Positions 53,557 to 62,720 of a stretch of 64,000 bases of DNA are shown one piece after another. The first letter of the stretch is position 1, and the number at the start of each line of letters is the position of its first letter. The DNA lies in assembly GCF_016019955.1 (NCBI RefSeq), contig NZ_JAECRZ010000004.1, positions 124,001-188,000 on the forward strand. Direction: 5' to 3'. The position numbers and the translations under genes are program-made. Source of the stretch: Thiosulfatihalobacter marinus (lineage in GTDB: Bacteria > Pseudomonadota > Alphaproteobacteria > Rhodobacterales > Rhodobacteraceae). The notes beneath the pieces are model-generated. The model saw only the letters and a program-made list of their open reading frames with translations, was not told the DNA's origin and searched no databases.

Positions 53557-54345
53557 CTAGTCCACAAGATCCGTGAACAGATTGTCGGTTTCGGCGAAAT
53601 CCAGCATCGCCTCTTCGATCGTGCCGGCATTGATGTCGCGCACTTCCACGCGCCCGTCGCCATAGCCCACCACGACCGCATCACAGATATCAATGAACAG
53701 CCCGTTTTCAACCACGCCCGGCATCTGGTTCATCACCATGGCCAGCTGGCGCGCATCGCCGATCCGCTTCAGGTGCAGATCCAGGATATGATTGCCCTCG
53801 TCCGTCATGAACGGCGCATCGCCATTCATCCGCAGCGTCGTGGTGCGGCCCAGAACATCCATGCTGACCAGCGTTTCCTCGATCAGCGCCTGCGTGGTCT
53901 GCCAGCCGAACGGCACCACCTCGACCGGCAAGGGGAACGCGCCCAGCGTTTCCACCTCCTTGCCCACATCGGCGATCACCACCATCTGGTCGCTCGCCGT
54001 GGCCACGATCTTTTCCTGCAACAGCGCCCCGCCGCCGCCCTTGATCAGGTTCAGGTTGCCGTCGAATTCATCGGCCCCGTCAATGGTCACGTCCAGCCAT
54101 TTGGCGGCATCCAGGCTCACCACCTCGATCCCCACCTCGCGCGCCAGCTCCGCCGTGCGGGTCGAGGTCGGCACCCCCTTGATGCGCAGCCCCTGGTCGC
54201 GCACCATCTCGCCAAGACAGCGCACCAGCCAGGCCGCCGTCGATCCGGTGCCCAGCCCCACGCGCATCCCGTCCTCGACAAAATCCGTGGCCCGCTTGGC
54301 GGCGACGAACTTGGCCTTGTCGATAGGCGACAATTCTCCGGACAT
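53557..54345 (-). CDS. rpiA: Ribose-5-phosphate isomerase A
   Basis: This pentose-phosphate enzyme of 262 aa has GLGTGSTAAWLV near residue 29, the catalytic-site segments DGADEFDGNLNLIKGGGGAL near 90 and EKIV, and a C-terminal GVVENGLFIDICD. It probably shares a transcript with gor. Confidence 0.95.
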   Translation of the reverse strand: MSGELSPIDKAKFVAAKRATDFVEDGMRVGLGTGSTAAWLVRCLGEMVRDQGLRIKGVPTSTRTAELAREVGIEVVSLDAAKWLDVTIDGADEFDGNLNLIKGGGGALLQEKIVATASDQMVVIADVGKEVETLGAFPLPVEVVPFGWQTTQALIEETLVSMDVLGRTTTLRMNGDAPFMTDEGNHILDLHLKRIGDARQLAMVMNQMPGVVENGLFIDICDAVVVGYGDGRVEVRDINAGTIEEAMLDFAETDNLFTDLVD

Positions 54346-54407
54346 GCAACGACTCCTTCATGCGATCTCGCAGAACTTATAGGAAAGAAGTCGGCGCAGG
54401 GCCACGG

Positions 54408-54614
54408 TCAAAACACGCTTTTCCCCGCTTCCGGTGGCAGCGGGCGCAGAAATCGCCCCGGCGCCGGCCCATCCGCTCTCTCCGGCCTGTCGCCCGGGCG
54501 CCGCGCGCCTTGCCAAAAGATGTGCAAGGCCGCCAGGAGTTCCGCCTTCGGGTCAGGATCATCCTGATACCGCGCGACCCGTCGCAACATCGTGCGCCTC
54601 GTTAACCGGGCCAT
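54408..54614 (-). CDS. Possible small hypothetical protein, 68 aa
   Basis: The frame MARLTRRTMLRRVARYQDDP followed by PKAELLAALHIFWQGAR has reasonable protein composition and ends 62 bases before the rpiA start. The ribosome-binding site is weak and no family is recognised, so this may be a chance frame in GC-rich DNA. Confidence 0.3.
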   Translation of the reverse strand: MARLTRRTMLRRVARYQDDPDPKAELLAALHIFWQGARRPGDRPERADGPAPGRFLRPLPPEAGKSVF

Positions 54615-54637
54615 TTGCGGCCCCGCGCCCCGCCGCG

Positions 54638-54670
54638 ATACCCACGCAATACCGACATGATACCGACGCA
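54638..54670 (+). repeat. Three 11-bp direct repeats (ATACCGACGTG type), locus B
   Basis: ATACCCACGCA, ATACCGACATG and ATACCGACGCA are contiguous. They match the triplet at 18695-18727 in length, phase and sequence. Confidence 0.75.
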
Positions 54671-54882
54671 CCGTTTTTGCCCCCGCCCCTTGTTAACCTG
54701 TGCCCCCCGGCGATTCGTTGCACAGTCGGCCCGCCCCGGGGCACGGTCGGTCAACGAACGGTCAGGACAAGCCAGGCGCGCCGACATGCGCCTTTTTGCG
54801 TGCGAAGCGTCGTTTTGGGCCGGTCTTTTCCACCTCTGCGCACTAATCTCGCCGCAAAGCCATCTCAGATCCGGACGCGCGA

Positions 54883-56256
54883 ATGTTCCTCTCTGTTTTC
54901 GACATGTTCAAAGTGGGCGTCGGCCCGTCCTCCTCGCACACTATGGGCCCCATGGTCGCCGCCGCGCGCTTTCTGGATGCCATGCGCGCATCACCGTTTG
55001 AATTCAATGGCTTGCGCGCCACGTTGCATGGATCGCTGGCCTTTACCGGCGTCGGCCACGCCACCGACCGCGCCACCATTCTGGGCCTCGCCGGGTTCCG
55101 GCCGGACAGCTACGATCATGACAAGGCCGAGGCCGCGCTGACCGGGATCAGGCAGACCCACAGACTGCACCCCGACGGACTGCCCGCTCTGCGTTTCAAT
55201 CCGCAGGAGGATCTCAAGTTCGATTTCGGCCCCAACCTGCCCGGCCACGCCAATGGCATGATCCTCATGGCCACCGACGCGCAGGGCGACGTGATCCTGC
55301 AAGAGACCTACTATTCCATCGGCGGCGGCTTCGTGATGACCGAGGCCGAACTGGCCGCCGGCAAGGACACCGACGAAGGCGCTCCCGTCCCCTATCCCTT
55401 TAAAACTGCTCAGGAAATGCTGGACATGGCGCAGCGCTCGGGCAAGACGATCGCCGAGATGAAAAAGGCCAACGAGATCGCGCGGGGCTGCACCGAAAGC
55501 CTTGCGCGGGGCTGTGCGCGGATCTGGCAGGTGATGAATGACTGCATCGACCGGGGCCTGACCACCGGCGGCACCCTGCCCGGCGGGCTGGGCGTGAAAC
55601 GCCGTGCCAAGGCGATCCACGACGCGCTTCAGGCCGAACGCGGCATGAACCTGAACGCGCCCCACACGATCAACGACTGGATGAGCGCCTATGCCATGGC
55701 CGTCAACGAAGAGAACGCCGCCGGCGGGCAGGTTGTCACCGCCCCCACCAATGGTGCCGCCGGGGTGCTGCCGGCCGTCATCCGCTACTGGCTCGATCAC
55801 GTGCCCGGCGCCAGCGCGTCGCGCATCGACGAATTTCTGCTGACCGCCGCCGCCATTGGCGGGCTGGTGAAATTCAACGCGTCCATCTCCGGCGCCGAAG
55901 CCGGGTGCCAGGCCGAGGTCGGCTCTGCCGCCGCCATGGCCGCCGCCGGCCTGTGTGCGGTCATGGGCGGCACCCCGGAACAGGTTGAAAACGCAGCTGA
56001 AATCGCGCTGGAACATCACCTCGGGATGACCTGCGATCCGGTCCGGGGGTTGGTGCAGGTGCCCTGTATCGAGCGTAACGGGCTGGGCGCGATCAAGGCG
56101 GTCAGCGCCGCCAGCCTGTCGCTGCGCGGTGACGGCACCCATTTCGTGCCACTGGATGCGGTGATCGAAACCATGCGCCAGACCGGGGCCGACATGCACG
56201 AGAAATACAAGGAAACCTCGCTTGGCGGCCTTGCCGTGAACGTGCCGAACTGCTGA
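54883..56256 (+). CDS. sdaA: L-serine ammonia-lyase
   Basis: This iron-sulfur L-serine dehydratase of 457 aa is the single-chain form, with the beta domain first. [11 protein letters not shown] is near residue 12 and the alpha domain carries [13 protein letters not shown] near 287. Cysteines for the 4Fe-4S cluster are in [11 protein letters not shown] and [16 protein letters not shown]. It converts serine to pyruvate and ammonia, which links to pyruvate carboxylase. Confidence 0.93.
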   Translation: MFLSVFDMFKVGVGPSSSHTMGPMVAAARFLDAMRASPFEFNGLRATLHGSLAFTGVGHATDRATILGLAGFRPDSYDHDKAEAALTGIRQTHRLHPDGLPALRFNPQEDLKFDFGPNLPGHANGMILMATDAQGDVILQETYYSIGGGFVMTEAELAAGKDTDEGAPVPYPFKTAQEMLDMAQRSGKTIAEMKKANEIARGCTESLARGCARIWQVMNDCIDRGLTTGGTLPGGLGVKRRAKAIHDALQAERGMNLNAPHTINDWMSAYAMAVNEENAAGGQVVTAPTNGAAGVLPAVIRYWLDHVPGASASRIDEFLLTAAAIGGLVKFNASISGAEAGCQAEVGSAAAMAAAGLCAVMGGTPEQVENAAEIALEHHLGMTCDPVRGLVQVPCIERNGLGAIKAVSAASLSLRGDGTHFVPLDAVIETMRQTGADMHEKYKETSLGGLAVNVPNC

Positions 56257-56263
56257 GCCCGCG

Positions 56264-57091
56264 CTAGGGCATCGCGAACACACAGCCGTCGCTGATCAGT
56301 TCGGGCGGTGTCAGACACAGGGCGCGCGCCACGGTATAGGCCGCCAGCACCTTGGGCACGTAATCGCGGGTTTCGGCAAATGGCGGCACGCCACGATGGG
56401 TTTCAATCGCGCGCTCCCCGGCATTGTACCCGGCCAGCACCAGAATCGGATCACGCCCGAACCGCTGCATCAGGAAATCCAGAAACCGCACGCCGCCGGC
56501 GATGTTCTGCGCCGCGTCCAGCGCCTCGGCCGTACCGAACCGCTCTGCCGTGGCCGGCATCAGCTGCATCAGCCCCTGCGCCCCGGCCGCGCTCAGCGCG
56601 TCCGCGCGCCCGCCCGATTCCACCGCGATCACCGCCACCACCAGCGCCGGCGACACCTCGGTGCCCACCGTGGCGGTCAGGATCTCGATCCCGTGTGCCT
56701 GAATGATCTCGCGCAGGTCCGACAATCGCGGCGTCCGCACCCCCGCTCCGGCCGGCGGGTTGGCCAACTGCACCAGCGCCGGTTCAAGCCGCCCCGGCCC
56801 CGTTGCCTCCAGATCCGGCGAAATTCCCTGCCAGAACCAGCCATAGCTTTGCCCCGCCACCGCTGGCACCGCTGCGGCCGCCACACCCGGCGACGGGGCC
56901 GCCACCGCCGGGGCGGCACGCGGCTCGATCTGTATGGTAATCCGTTTGCCTTGCCCGGGTTTGGGCGGCTTGACGCGCCTTGCTTCGAAATCGGGGAACG
57001 GCGCGGGGCTTTGCGCCCGCACCGGCACCACAACCGGCAAGGCCAGTCCGGTTGCCACAAGGGCCACCACACCAAGATCGCGCCATTTCAT
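56264..57091 (-). CDS. Lytic transglycosylase, SLT domain
   Basis: This exported cell-wall enzyme of 275 aa has a signal peptide (VVALVATGLALPVVVPVRAQ), a Pro/Ala-rich linker, then an SLT/lysozyme-like domain with the catalytic Glu in AVIAVESGGRADALSAAGAQ, followed by GLMQLMPATAERFG and NIAGGVRFLDFLMQRF, and a YNAGERAIE segment. It lies just before the pilus locus on the other strand and could open the wall for pilus passage; that is inference. Confidence 0.88.
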   Translation of the reverse strand: MKWRDLGVVALVATGLALPVVVPVRAQSPAPFPDFEARRVKPPKPGQGKRITIQIEPRAAPAVAAPSPGVAAAAVPAVAGQSYGWFWQGISPDLEATGPGRLEPALVQLANPPAGAGVRTPRLSDLREIIQAHGIEILTATVGTEVSPALVVAVIAVESGGRADALSAAGAQGLMQLMPATAERFGTAEALDAAQNIAGGVRFLDFLMQRFGRDPILVLAGYNAGERAIETHRGVPPFAETRDYVPKVLAAYTVARALCLTPPELISDGCVFAMP

Positions 57092-57430
57092 TGACCTGCG
57101 CCTGTTTTCTGTCTGCTCGCCACGATCATCGCAGACCCGCGCATTCCGGACCAGCCTTGCGCGCCACACAGCCGCCAGGATGTGGCGATTCTGCCGGAAT
57201 TGACGCTTCAAATCCCTGACCTGTCAAAAATCTATTTGAAAATCATATAGATATTAAAAAAGTACGAATATTTTCCCTCGCTCGAAAATGGTGCCACTTG
57301 TGCCCAATTCCCGCCCCAATCCCCAACGATATTTCAATCATACCGGATCGGGACGGGCTGATGTGAGAGACCCGCCAAGGCCCGACCCGGTCAAGACCGA
57401 AACCAACCTGATCCTTTGGAGGGACATACC
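57092..57430. other. Intergenic region before the first Flp pilin gene
   Basis: This region is AT-rich around 57220-57280 (AAAATCATATAGATATTAAA), unlike its surroundings, and is a likely promoter area. From about 57300 it carries the conserved pilin leader (CAATTCCCGCCCCAAT ... CCTTTGGAGGGAC) that recurs before each pilin copy. Confidence 0.55.
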
Positions 57431-57619
57431 ATGATCAACTTCATCAAGAACTTCCGCAAAGACGAAAATGGCGCCGTGACCGTTGACTGGGTTGTGCTGA
57501 CCGCCGCCGTTGTCGGCCTGGCCGTCGCCGCCTACACCACGATCGAAACGGAAACCAAAGACCTGGCATCCGCCGCCGGTAGCCGGATCGCCGTGGAAGA
57601 CACCCTGGCCACCGACTAA
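57431..57619 (+). CDS. Flp-type pilin, copy 1
   Basis: This 62-aa prepilin of the tad/Flp pilus has a positively charged leader of 14 residues (MINFIKNFRKDENG), a prepilin-peptidase site after Gly14, then a hydrophobic helix VTVDWVVLTAAVVGLAVAAY. The usual Glu-Tyr after the cut is Asp19-Trp20 here. GGAGGGA lies 7 bases before the ATG. It is followed by its own terminator. Confidence 0.92.
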   Translation: MINFIKNFRKDENGAVTVDWVVLTAAVVGLAVAAYTTIETETKDLASAAGSRIAVEDTLATD

Positions 57620-57642
57620 GCCCAGGCCGGAATTCCAGCTTG

Positions 57643-57678
57643 AAAGGGTCGCGCGGTTCGCGCGGCCCTTTCTTTTTG
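57643..57678 (+). terminator. Terminator after pilin copy 1
   Basis: AAAGGGTCGCGCG pairs with CGCGCGGCCCTTT and is followed by CTTTTTG. Confidence 0.88.
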
Positions 57679-57910
57679 TGTCACATCACTGTCCGGCCCA
57701 AGGGGCCTTCTATATGGACACCGCCTTTGGGGCAGCACACGGAAACGCCCGCGTAAAATCGCACAAACGTACAATTCAGGCCCAATTCCCGCCCCAATGA
57801 TCAGCGAAACATTAACCATACCAGGCCGGGATCGGGATTTGAGAGAGACCCCCACCATTCCCGCCCCGGTCAAGACTGAAAACCAACCTGATCCTTTGGA
57901 GGGACATACC

Positions 57911-58099
57911 ATGATCAACTTCATCAAGAACTTCCGCAAAGACGAAAATGGCGCCGTAACCGTTGACTGGGTCGTGCTGACCGCCGCCGTTGTCGGCCTG
58001 GCCGTTGCCGCCTACACCACGATCGAAACGGAAACCAAAGACCTGGCATCCGCCGCCGGTAGCCGGATCGCCGTGGAAGACACCCTGGCCGCCGACTAA
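57911..58099 (+). CDS. Flp-type pilin, copy 2
   Basis: This is 62 aa, identical to copy 1 except near the C-terminus (TLAAD in place of TLATD). It has the same leader peptide, cleavage site and upstream GGAGGGACATACC. Confidence 0.92.
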   Translation: MINFIKNFRKDENGAVTVDWVVLTAAVVGLAVAAYTTIETETKDLASAAGSRIAVEDTLAAD

Positions 58100-58121
58100 G
58101 CCCGGCCCGGAATTTTCCTGA

Positions 58122-58159
58122 AAAGGGGTCGCGCGGATCGCGCGGCCCCTCTTTCTTTT
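58122..58159 (+). terminator. Terminator after pilin copy 2
   Basis: AGGGGTCGCGCG pairs with CGCGCGGCCCCT and is followed by CTTTCTTTT. Confidence 0.85.
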
Positions 58160-58363
58160 GGCGATCTGGCGTCCGCCGCGATGGACGCGGCCGTTCAAAT
58201 TCCCGGGAAAAGAACTGCTAATGTACGATTGCGGCCCAAATCCCGCCCCATTCTCTGGCGATAATTTGCGCATGCCAGGCCGGGATCGGGATATGAGAGA
58301 CCCCCACCATTCCCGCCCCGGTCAAGACTGAAAACCAACCTGATCCTTTGGAGGGACCAAACC

Positions 58364-58552
58364 ATGATCAACTTCATCAAGAACTTCCGCAAAGACGAAA
58401 ATGGCGCCGTGACCGTTGACTGGGTTGTGCTGACCGCCGCCGTTGTCGGCCTGGCCGTCGCCGCCTACACCACGATCGAAACGGAAACCAAAGACCTGGC
58501 ATCCGCCGCCGGTAGCCGGATCGCCGTGGAAGACACCCTGGCCACCGACTAA
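58364..58552 (+). CDS. Flp-type pilin, copy 3
   Basis: This is 62 aa, with a protein identical to copy 1. The gene differs from copy 1 at very few bases; the region after the stop is also the same as after copy 1 for about 50 bases, so copies 1 and 3 are the closest pair. Confidence 0.92.
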   Translation: MINFIKNFRKDENGAVTVDWVVLTAAVVGLAVAAYTTIETETKDLASAAGSRIAVEDTLATD

Positions 58553-58574
58553 GCCCAGGCCGGAATTCCAGCTT

Positions 58575-58608
58575 GAAAGGGTCGCGCGGTTCGCGCGGCC
58601 CTTTTTCG
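58575..58608 (+). terminator. Terminator after pilin copy 3
   Basis: The same AAAGGG-TCGCGCG stem as after copy 1, followed by TTTTTCG. Confidence 0.85.
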
Positions 58609-58816
58609 TTGCCCAAAGGCGCCCGCACCGGGGCACTCGATTGTCCTGCACCTTCCCCTGAAAAGAACCACAATCGCACGATTGCGGCCTCAATCCCGCC
58701 CAATTCTCCAAGGATATTTCAATCATACTAGGCCGGGATCGGGATTTGAGAGAGCCCCACCATTCCCGCCCCGGTCAAGACTGAAAACCAACCTGATCCT
58801 TTGGAGGGACCAAACC

Positions 58817-59005
58817 ATGATCAACTTCATCAAGAACTTCCGCAAAGACGAAAATGGCGCCGTGACCGTTGACTGGGTCGTGCTGACCGCCGCCGTTGTC
58901 GGCCTGGCCGTTGCCGCCTACACCACGATCGAAACGGAAACCAAAGACCTGGCGTCCGCCGCCGGCAGCCGGATCGCCGTGGAAGACACCCTGTCGACGG
59001 ACTGA
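58817..59005 (+). CDS. Flp-type pilin, copy 4
   Basis: This is 62 aa, identical to the others except for the end (TLSTD). It shares the GGAGGGACCAAACC leader with copy 3. The sequence after its stop diverges from the other units. Confidence 0.92.
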   Translation: MINFIKNFRKDENGAVTVDWVVLTAAVVGLAVAAYTTIETETKDLASAAGSRIAVEDTLSTD

Positions 59006-59028
59006 TCCATCGCAGGTATTCCAGTTTG

Positions 59029-59070
59029 AAAGGGGCCGCGCCACCGGGCGATACGGCCCCTTTCTTTCGG
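59029..59070 (+). terminator. Terminator after pilin copy 4
   Basis: AAAGGGGCCG and CGGCCCCTTT form a stem interrupted by an imperfect loop, followed by CTTTC. Confidence 0.75.
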
Positions 59071-59182
59071 CTGCCGCCATACAGCTGAACCACTTGTTTA
59101 CGAGTTGCTGCCATCCTGACACGACCCCCGGCTCAAGACCCGCCTGGTTCCGCGCGTCAGTCAATTTTGAAAGGGTCAGGTC

Positions 59183-59362
59183 ATGAAAAAATTTCTTGCG
59201 CGCTTCCGGGGATGCGAAAAAGGCGCGATTTCCGTCGAATGGGTTGTCTTGACAGCCGGCGTCGTGGGCCTTCTGCTTGCGGTGATGAGCACGCTTGGCG
59301 CGGATGCCAAGCAAAAGGCCAGGGACACCAGCAGCTTCATCGACGACCGCGACAGCTTCTGA
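59183..59362 (+). CDS. Flp-type pilin, divergent fifth copy
   Basis: This 59-aa prepilin shares the layout but little of the sequence with copies 1-4: leader MKKFLARFRGCEKG, cleavage after Gly14, then AISVEWVVLTAGVVGLLLAV. Here the Glu five residues after the cut is kept, followed by Trp. AAGGGTCAGG lies upstream. It may be a minor or tip pilin. It is separated from cpaB by 137 bases. Confidence 0.85.
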   Translation: MKKFLARFRGCEKGAISVEWVVLTAGVVGLLLAVMSTLGADAKQKARDTSSFIDDRDSF

Positions 59363-59499
59363 CACCCCCGCCGCACCCGCCATCAAAGCTGCGCCAAGCG
59401 ACCCTCAAATCGCCATAATCCTCTGCCACAGTGACCCGGAACCAATCCCTGCCCCGACTCGTCAGTCGGGGCGAAAGATGGAAAACGAGGTAACGAGAC

Positions 59500-60354
59500 A
59501 TGCGTGCGATATTTGCAGTAGTGCTGCTGGTTGGCCTGGGACTTGCCGGATTTGCGGTCTACATGGCCCAGAACTATATCGAAGGCTACCAGGCCGCGCT
59601 GGCCAAGGAACGCGCCGGGCGCCAGAACATCGAACTGGTGGACGGCTTCATCATCGCCAAGGCGCTGAAATACGGTGAAACCCTTGAAAAAGAAGATGTG
59701 CGCAAGGTCAAATGGCCCAAGGCCGCCATGCCCGACGGCATGTTCACCACGGTCGAGGCGCTGTTCCCCAAGGGGGATGATCGCCGCCGCGTGATCCTGC
59801 GCGCCATGGAAAAGGGCGAGGTGCTGATCGAGGCCAAACTCACCAAACCGGGTGAAGAGGCCGGCATCACGTCGCGCCTGCAACGCGGTCAGCGTGCCTT
59901 TGCCATCAAGGTCGATGTGGCCAGCGGTGTCTCGGGCTTTCTGCGTCCGGGCGACCGGGTGGATGTCTACTGGACCGGCCGCGCCGGCGGCAAACAGGAC
60001 GCACGCGGCGAATTCACCAAACTGATCGAGGCCAACGTGTCGCTGGTCGCCATCGACCAGACCGCCGATGAAGAGGTCGATACCGGCACCATCGCGCGCA
60101 CCGTCACCGTGGCTGCCTCGCCCCAGCAGGTTGCGGCACTGGCGCAGGCCCAAACCACCGGCCGCCTGTCGCTGTCGCTGGTCGGGGCCGAGGACGATAC
60201 CGTGGCCTCGGCCATCGAGGTGGACCAAAGCGCGCTTCTGGGCATCGAGGTACAACAGGAGGTGGTCGAACAGCGCGAAGAACAGCGCGTCTGCACCATC
60301 AAGACCCGCAAGGGCGGCGAGATCAAGCAGATCCCGATCCCGTGCACGAACTGA
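59500..60354 (+). CDS. cpaB: Flp pilus assembly protein CpaB
   Basis: This envelope protein of the tad secretion system (CpaB/RcpC) has 284 aa. It has an N-terminal membrane helix (IFAVVLLVGLGLAGFAVYMA) and an SAF domain (about 45-110; GFIIAKALKYGETLEKEDV). A second beta-rich region follows (RAFAIKVDVASGVSGFLRPG, RVDVYWTG). The C-terminus ends with two cysteines (CTIKTRKG, IPCTN) that may pair. Confidence 0.93.
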   Translation: MRAIFAVVLLVGLGLAGFAVYMAQNYIEGYQAALAKERAGRQNIELVDGFIIAKALKYGETLEKEDVRKVKWPKAAMPDGMFTTVEALFPKGDDRRRVILRAMEKGEVLIEAKLTKPGEEAGITSRLQRGQRAFAIKVDVASGVSGFLRPGDRVDVYWTGRAGGKQDARGEFTKLIEANVSLVAIDQTADEEVDTGTIARTVTVAASPQQVAALAQAQTTGRLSLSLVGAEDDTVASAIEVDQSALLGIEVQQEVVEQREEQRVCTIKTRKGGEIKQIPIPCTN

Positions 60355-60490
60355 TGCACCACCAGAGTCATGAAAGGGGCGTCCGCATGTCGGGCGCCCC
60401 TTTCATGTTGCCCGCCCGGCGCGGCAGTCGCCCACCGCATGGCCTTGCCTGTGGCAGGACATCCACATGCAGAAAGGCGGCGAAACCTTT

Positions 60491-60507
60491 GATTCTTGCA
60501 AAATTTC
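60491..60507 (+). promoter_or_regulatory. Imperfect palindrome related to the 24601 site, upstream of cpaC
   Basis: GATTCTTGCAAAATTTC resembles the perfect palindrome at 24601-24619. It lies 75 bases before cpaC. It may be coincidental. Confidence 0.25.
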
Positions 60508-60581
60508 ACAATCTGGCGCAGAGTGTCGCCAAAGGCGGGCACAAGACCCGCAATCCGAGGCGTGATCGAGAGGCAGGTCAC

Positions 60582-61988
60582 ATGACATATCGACGTATTC
60601 TTGGGGCGGCCCTGCTGGGTGCGATCCTTGGCATTCTCCTCGTGCTGACCGGCCCGTCGCAGGCCGAAGTCCTGCGCGTCGTGCGCAGCGGCACGTCTTC
60701 CACGCTCGGGGTTCCGATGAACCGCGCCGTGGTGGTCGAAAGCGACGTGCCCTTTGCGGAACTGTCCATCGCCAACCCTGCGATCGCCGACATCTCGTCA
60801 CTTTCGGACCGCACCATCTATGTGCTGGGCAAATCGCCGGGCATGACCACGCTCACGCTGCTGGATGCTTCGGGCAAGCTGATTACCAATGTCGAGGTGC
60901 GCGTGGCGCCCGACATATCGGAATTCAAGGAACGTCTGGGCCAGATCCTGCCCGGCGAAAAGATCGAAGTGCGCACCGCCAATGACGGCGTGGTCCTGTC
61001 GGGCACCGTCAGTTCCGCCCAGAAACTCCAGCGCGCGCTGGATCTGGCCGAACGCTATGCGCCCCAACGCGTCTCCAACCTGATGGTGGTGGGCGGCGTG
61101 CAGCAGGTCATGCTCAAGGTGCGCTTTGCCGAGATGCAGCGCTCCGTTTCCAAATCGCTCAGCTCGTCGCTGGCCGTGGGTGGCGAAGGGCTGGGGATCG
61201 AAACCGGCACCTGGCTGTCGGGCGACAACGGCCTGGGCAATCCGGTTACCGTCTCCGACGGCACTGTCGGCGCCCTGGCATTCCAGTTCGGCGTCGGTGC
61301 GTTCGAGGTGGGCGTTCTCCTGGAAGCCCTTGAAAACAAAGGCGTTGTTCGCACATTGGCCGAACCGAACCTGACCGCCCTTTCCGGGCAGGAGGCCACC
61401 TTCCTGGCCGGGGGCGAATATCCCGTCCCCGTGGCACAGGAAGACGGCGCCATCACGGTCGAATTCAAACCCTTCGGTGTCGAGCTGGATTTTGTCCCGC
61501 GCGTTGTCGATGGTGATCTGATCAACCTGGAACTGGCCGCCGCCGTGTCCGCCATCGACTCGACCAACAGCTATTCGGACGGCACGCTCAGCATCAGCGC
61601 CTTCAAGCGGCGCGAAACCACCACCACCGTGGAACTGCGCGACGGCGAAAGCTTTGCCATTGCCGGTCTCCTGCAGGACGATTTCCTTGACAACAACGCC
61701 CAGGTGCCGTGGCTGGGCGACATCCCGGTGCTGGGGGCCCTGTTCCGCAGCGCCGATTATCAGCGCAACCAGTCCGAACTGGTGATCATCATCACCGCGC
61801 ATCTTGTTACCCCCACGCGGGGCGAGGCGCTTGCCCTGCCCACCGACCGTGTGAAACCGCCCACGGAACGCGATCTGTTCCTGTTCGGCAAAGTCGCGCG
61901 CGACGAAAATCGCCGCCCCCAGAAAGGCGCAGCCAGCGAAGTGGCCAAACAGGACTTTTCCGGGTCCTACGGCTATGTCATGGACTGA
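60582..61988 (+). CDS. cpaC: Flp pilus secretin CpaC
   Basis: This outer-membrane secretin of the tad pilus, 468 aa, has a signal peptide (LLGAILGILLVLTGPSQAE), an N-terminal pilus-assembly domain (GTSSTLGVPMNRAVVVESDV; SDRTIYVLGKSPGMTTLTLL), a BON-like segment (EVRTANDGVVLSGTVSSAQK) and the secretin domain (about 240-430; VPWLGDIPVLGALFRS near 395). The true start is MTYRRILGAAL at 60582; the longer frame is not used. Confidence 0.93.
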   Translation: MTYRRILGAALLGAILGILLVLTGPSQAEVLRVVRSGTSSTLGVPMNRAVVVESDVPFAELSIANPAIADISSLSDRTIYVLGKSPGMTTLTLLDASGKLITNVEVRVAPDISEFKERLGQILPGEKIEVRTANDGVVLSGTVSSAQKLQRALDLAERYAPQRVSNLMVVGGVQQVMLKVRFAEMQRSVSKSLSSSLAVGGEGLGIETGTWLSGDNGLGNPVTVSDGTVGALAFQFGVGAFEVGVLLEALENKGVVRTLAEPNLTALSGQEATFLAGGEYPVPVAQEDGAITVEFKPFGVELDFVPRVVDGDLINLELAAAVSAIDSTNSYSDGTLSISAFKRRETTTTVELRDGESFAIAGLLQDDFLDNNAQVPWLGDIPVLGALFRSADYQRNQSELVIIITAHLVTPTRGEALALPTDRVKPPTERDLFLFGKVARDENRRPQKGAASEVAKQDFSGSYGYVMD

Positions 61989-62007
61989 CGAAGGAGCCAC
62001 CATCGCC

Positions 62008-62664
62008 ATGTGGAACAAACTTGCCGCCGCCGCTCTGCTCTTCGTCGCCGCCTGCACCGATGGCAGCGGCACCGTAACACCGTCGTTCTTCAACGAGGCG
62101 GGCGCCGTGATCGACACGGGCAATTTCGGCTATGCCACCAACAACAACACCGCGATCCAGAATGGCGACAAACAGTATGTCCTGTCCCTGGCAAACCGTT
62201 TTGCCGAGGAAGTCGACACAACCGTGAACTTCGCCTTCGACAGCGCCCAGCTTGATCAGGAGGCCCGCACGATCCTGCGCCAACAGGCCAGCTGGATCCA
62301 GCAATTCCCCGAAGTACGCTTCAAGGTTTACGGCCATACCGACGCGGTCGGTTCCCAAGCCTACAACAAGGCGCTGGGAATGCGCCGCGCGCGCGCCGTG
62401 GTTGCCTATCTTTCCAGCCAGGGCATCGGGCGCGACCGGCTCGAAGCGGTCGTGTCGCTGGGCAAGAGCCAGCCCTTGATCGTGACCCAGGGCCGCGAAC
62501 GCCGCAACCGGCGCACCGTAACCGAAGTGACCGGCTTCGTGGATCGCCATCCCACCGTCATGGACGGCAAATATGCCGAGATCATCTATCGCGAATATGT
62601 CACCAGCGCGGCACCGCGCACCGGTCTCAAGGGGCTGTCCGCCACCGGGACCACGGGCGAATAA
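62008..62664 (+). CDS. OmpA-family lipoprotein of the tad locus
   Basis: This protein of 218 aa has a lipoprotein signal (LAAAALLFVAACTDG, acyl-Cys16) and a C-terminal OmpA/MotB domain at about 75-165, with the peptidoglycan-binding pattern VYGHTDAVGSQAYNKALGMR. It follows cpaC by 19 bases, in the place where a CpaD-type protein often lies, so it probably anchors the secretin to the wall. The start is chosen at the signal peptide; an ATG 33 bases upstream overlaps cpaC. Confidence 0.85.
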   Translation: MWNKLAAAALLFVAACTDGSGTVTPSFFNEAGAVIDTGNFGYATNNNTAIQNGDKQYVLSLANRFAEEVDTTVNFAFDSAQLDQEARTILRQQASWIQQFPEVRFKVYGHTDAVGSQAYNKALGMRRARAVVAYLSSQGIGRDRLEAVVSLGKSQPLIVTQGRERRNRRTVTEVTGFVDRHPTVMDGKYAEIIYREYVTSAAPRTGLKGLSATGTTGE

Positions 62665-62689
62665 CCCAACCCAACCTCGTAAACCTCCA

Positions 62690-62720
62690 GGACCGGCCCC
62701 CGTGGCCGGTCCTTCTCTTT
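62690..62720 (+). terminator. Terminator after the OmpA-type gene
   Basis: A 9-bp stem, GGACCGGCC with GGCCGGTCC, 5-base loop, then TTCTCTTT. It separates this part of the pilus locus from cpaE. Confidence 0.85.

Larger units (their letters stand above)
54346..54882. other. Intergenic region upstream of sdaA
   Basis: These 537 bases hold the doubtful small frame at 54408-54614, the 11-bp repeat triplet at 54638-54670 and the promoter region of sdaA. I cannot assign other features. Confidence 0.45.
57300..59070 (+). repeat. Tandemly repeated pilin cassette (four units)
   Basis: Four units of about 453-480 bp each contain a leader with CCCGCCCCAAT-type sequence, GGAGGGAC ribosome-binding site, a 189-bp pilin gene and a terminator hairpin. 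Starts are at 57431, 57911, 58364 and 58817. Coding parts are nearly identical; leaders and tails vary more, so the coding regions are held uniform by selection or gene conversion. Confidence 0.92.

Noticed and set aside
52240-54567. 775-aa plus-strand open frame opposite gor and rpiA
   Set aside because: Antisense shadow; composition is Arg/His/Gln rich and it spans two genes with complete motifs on the other strand.
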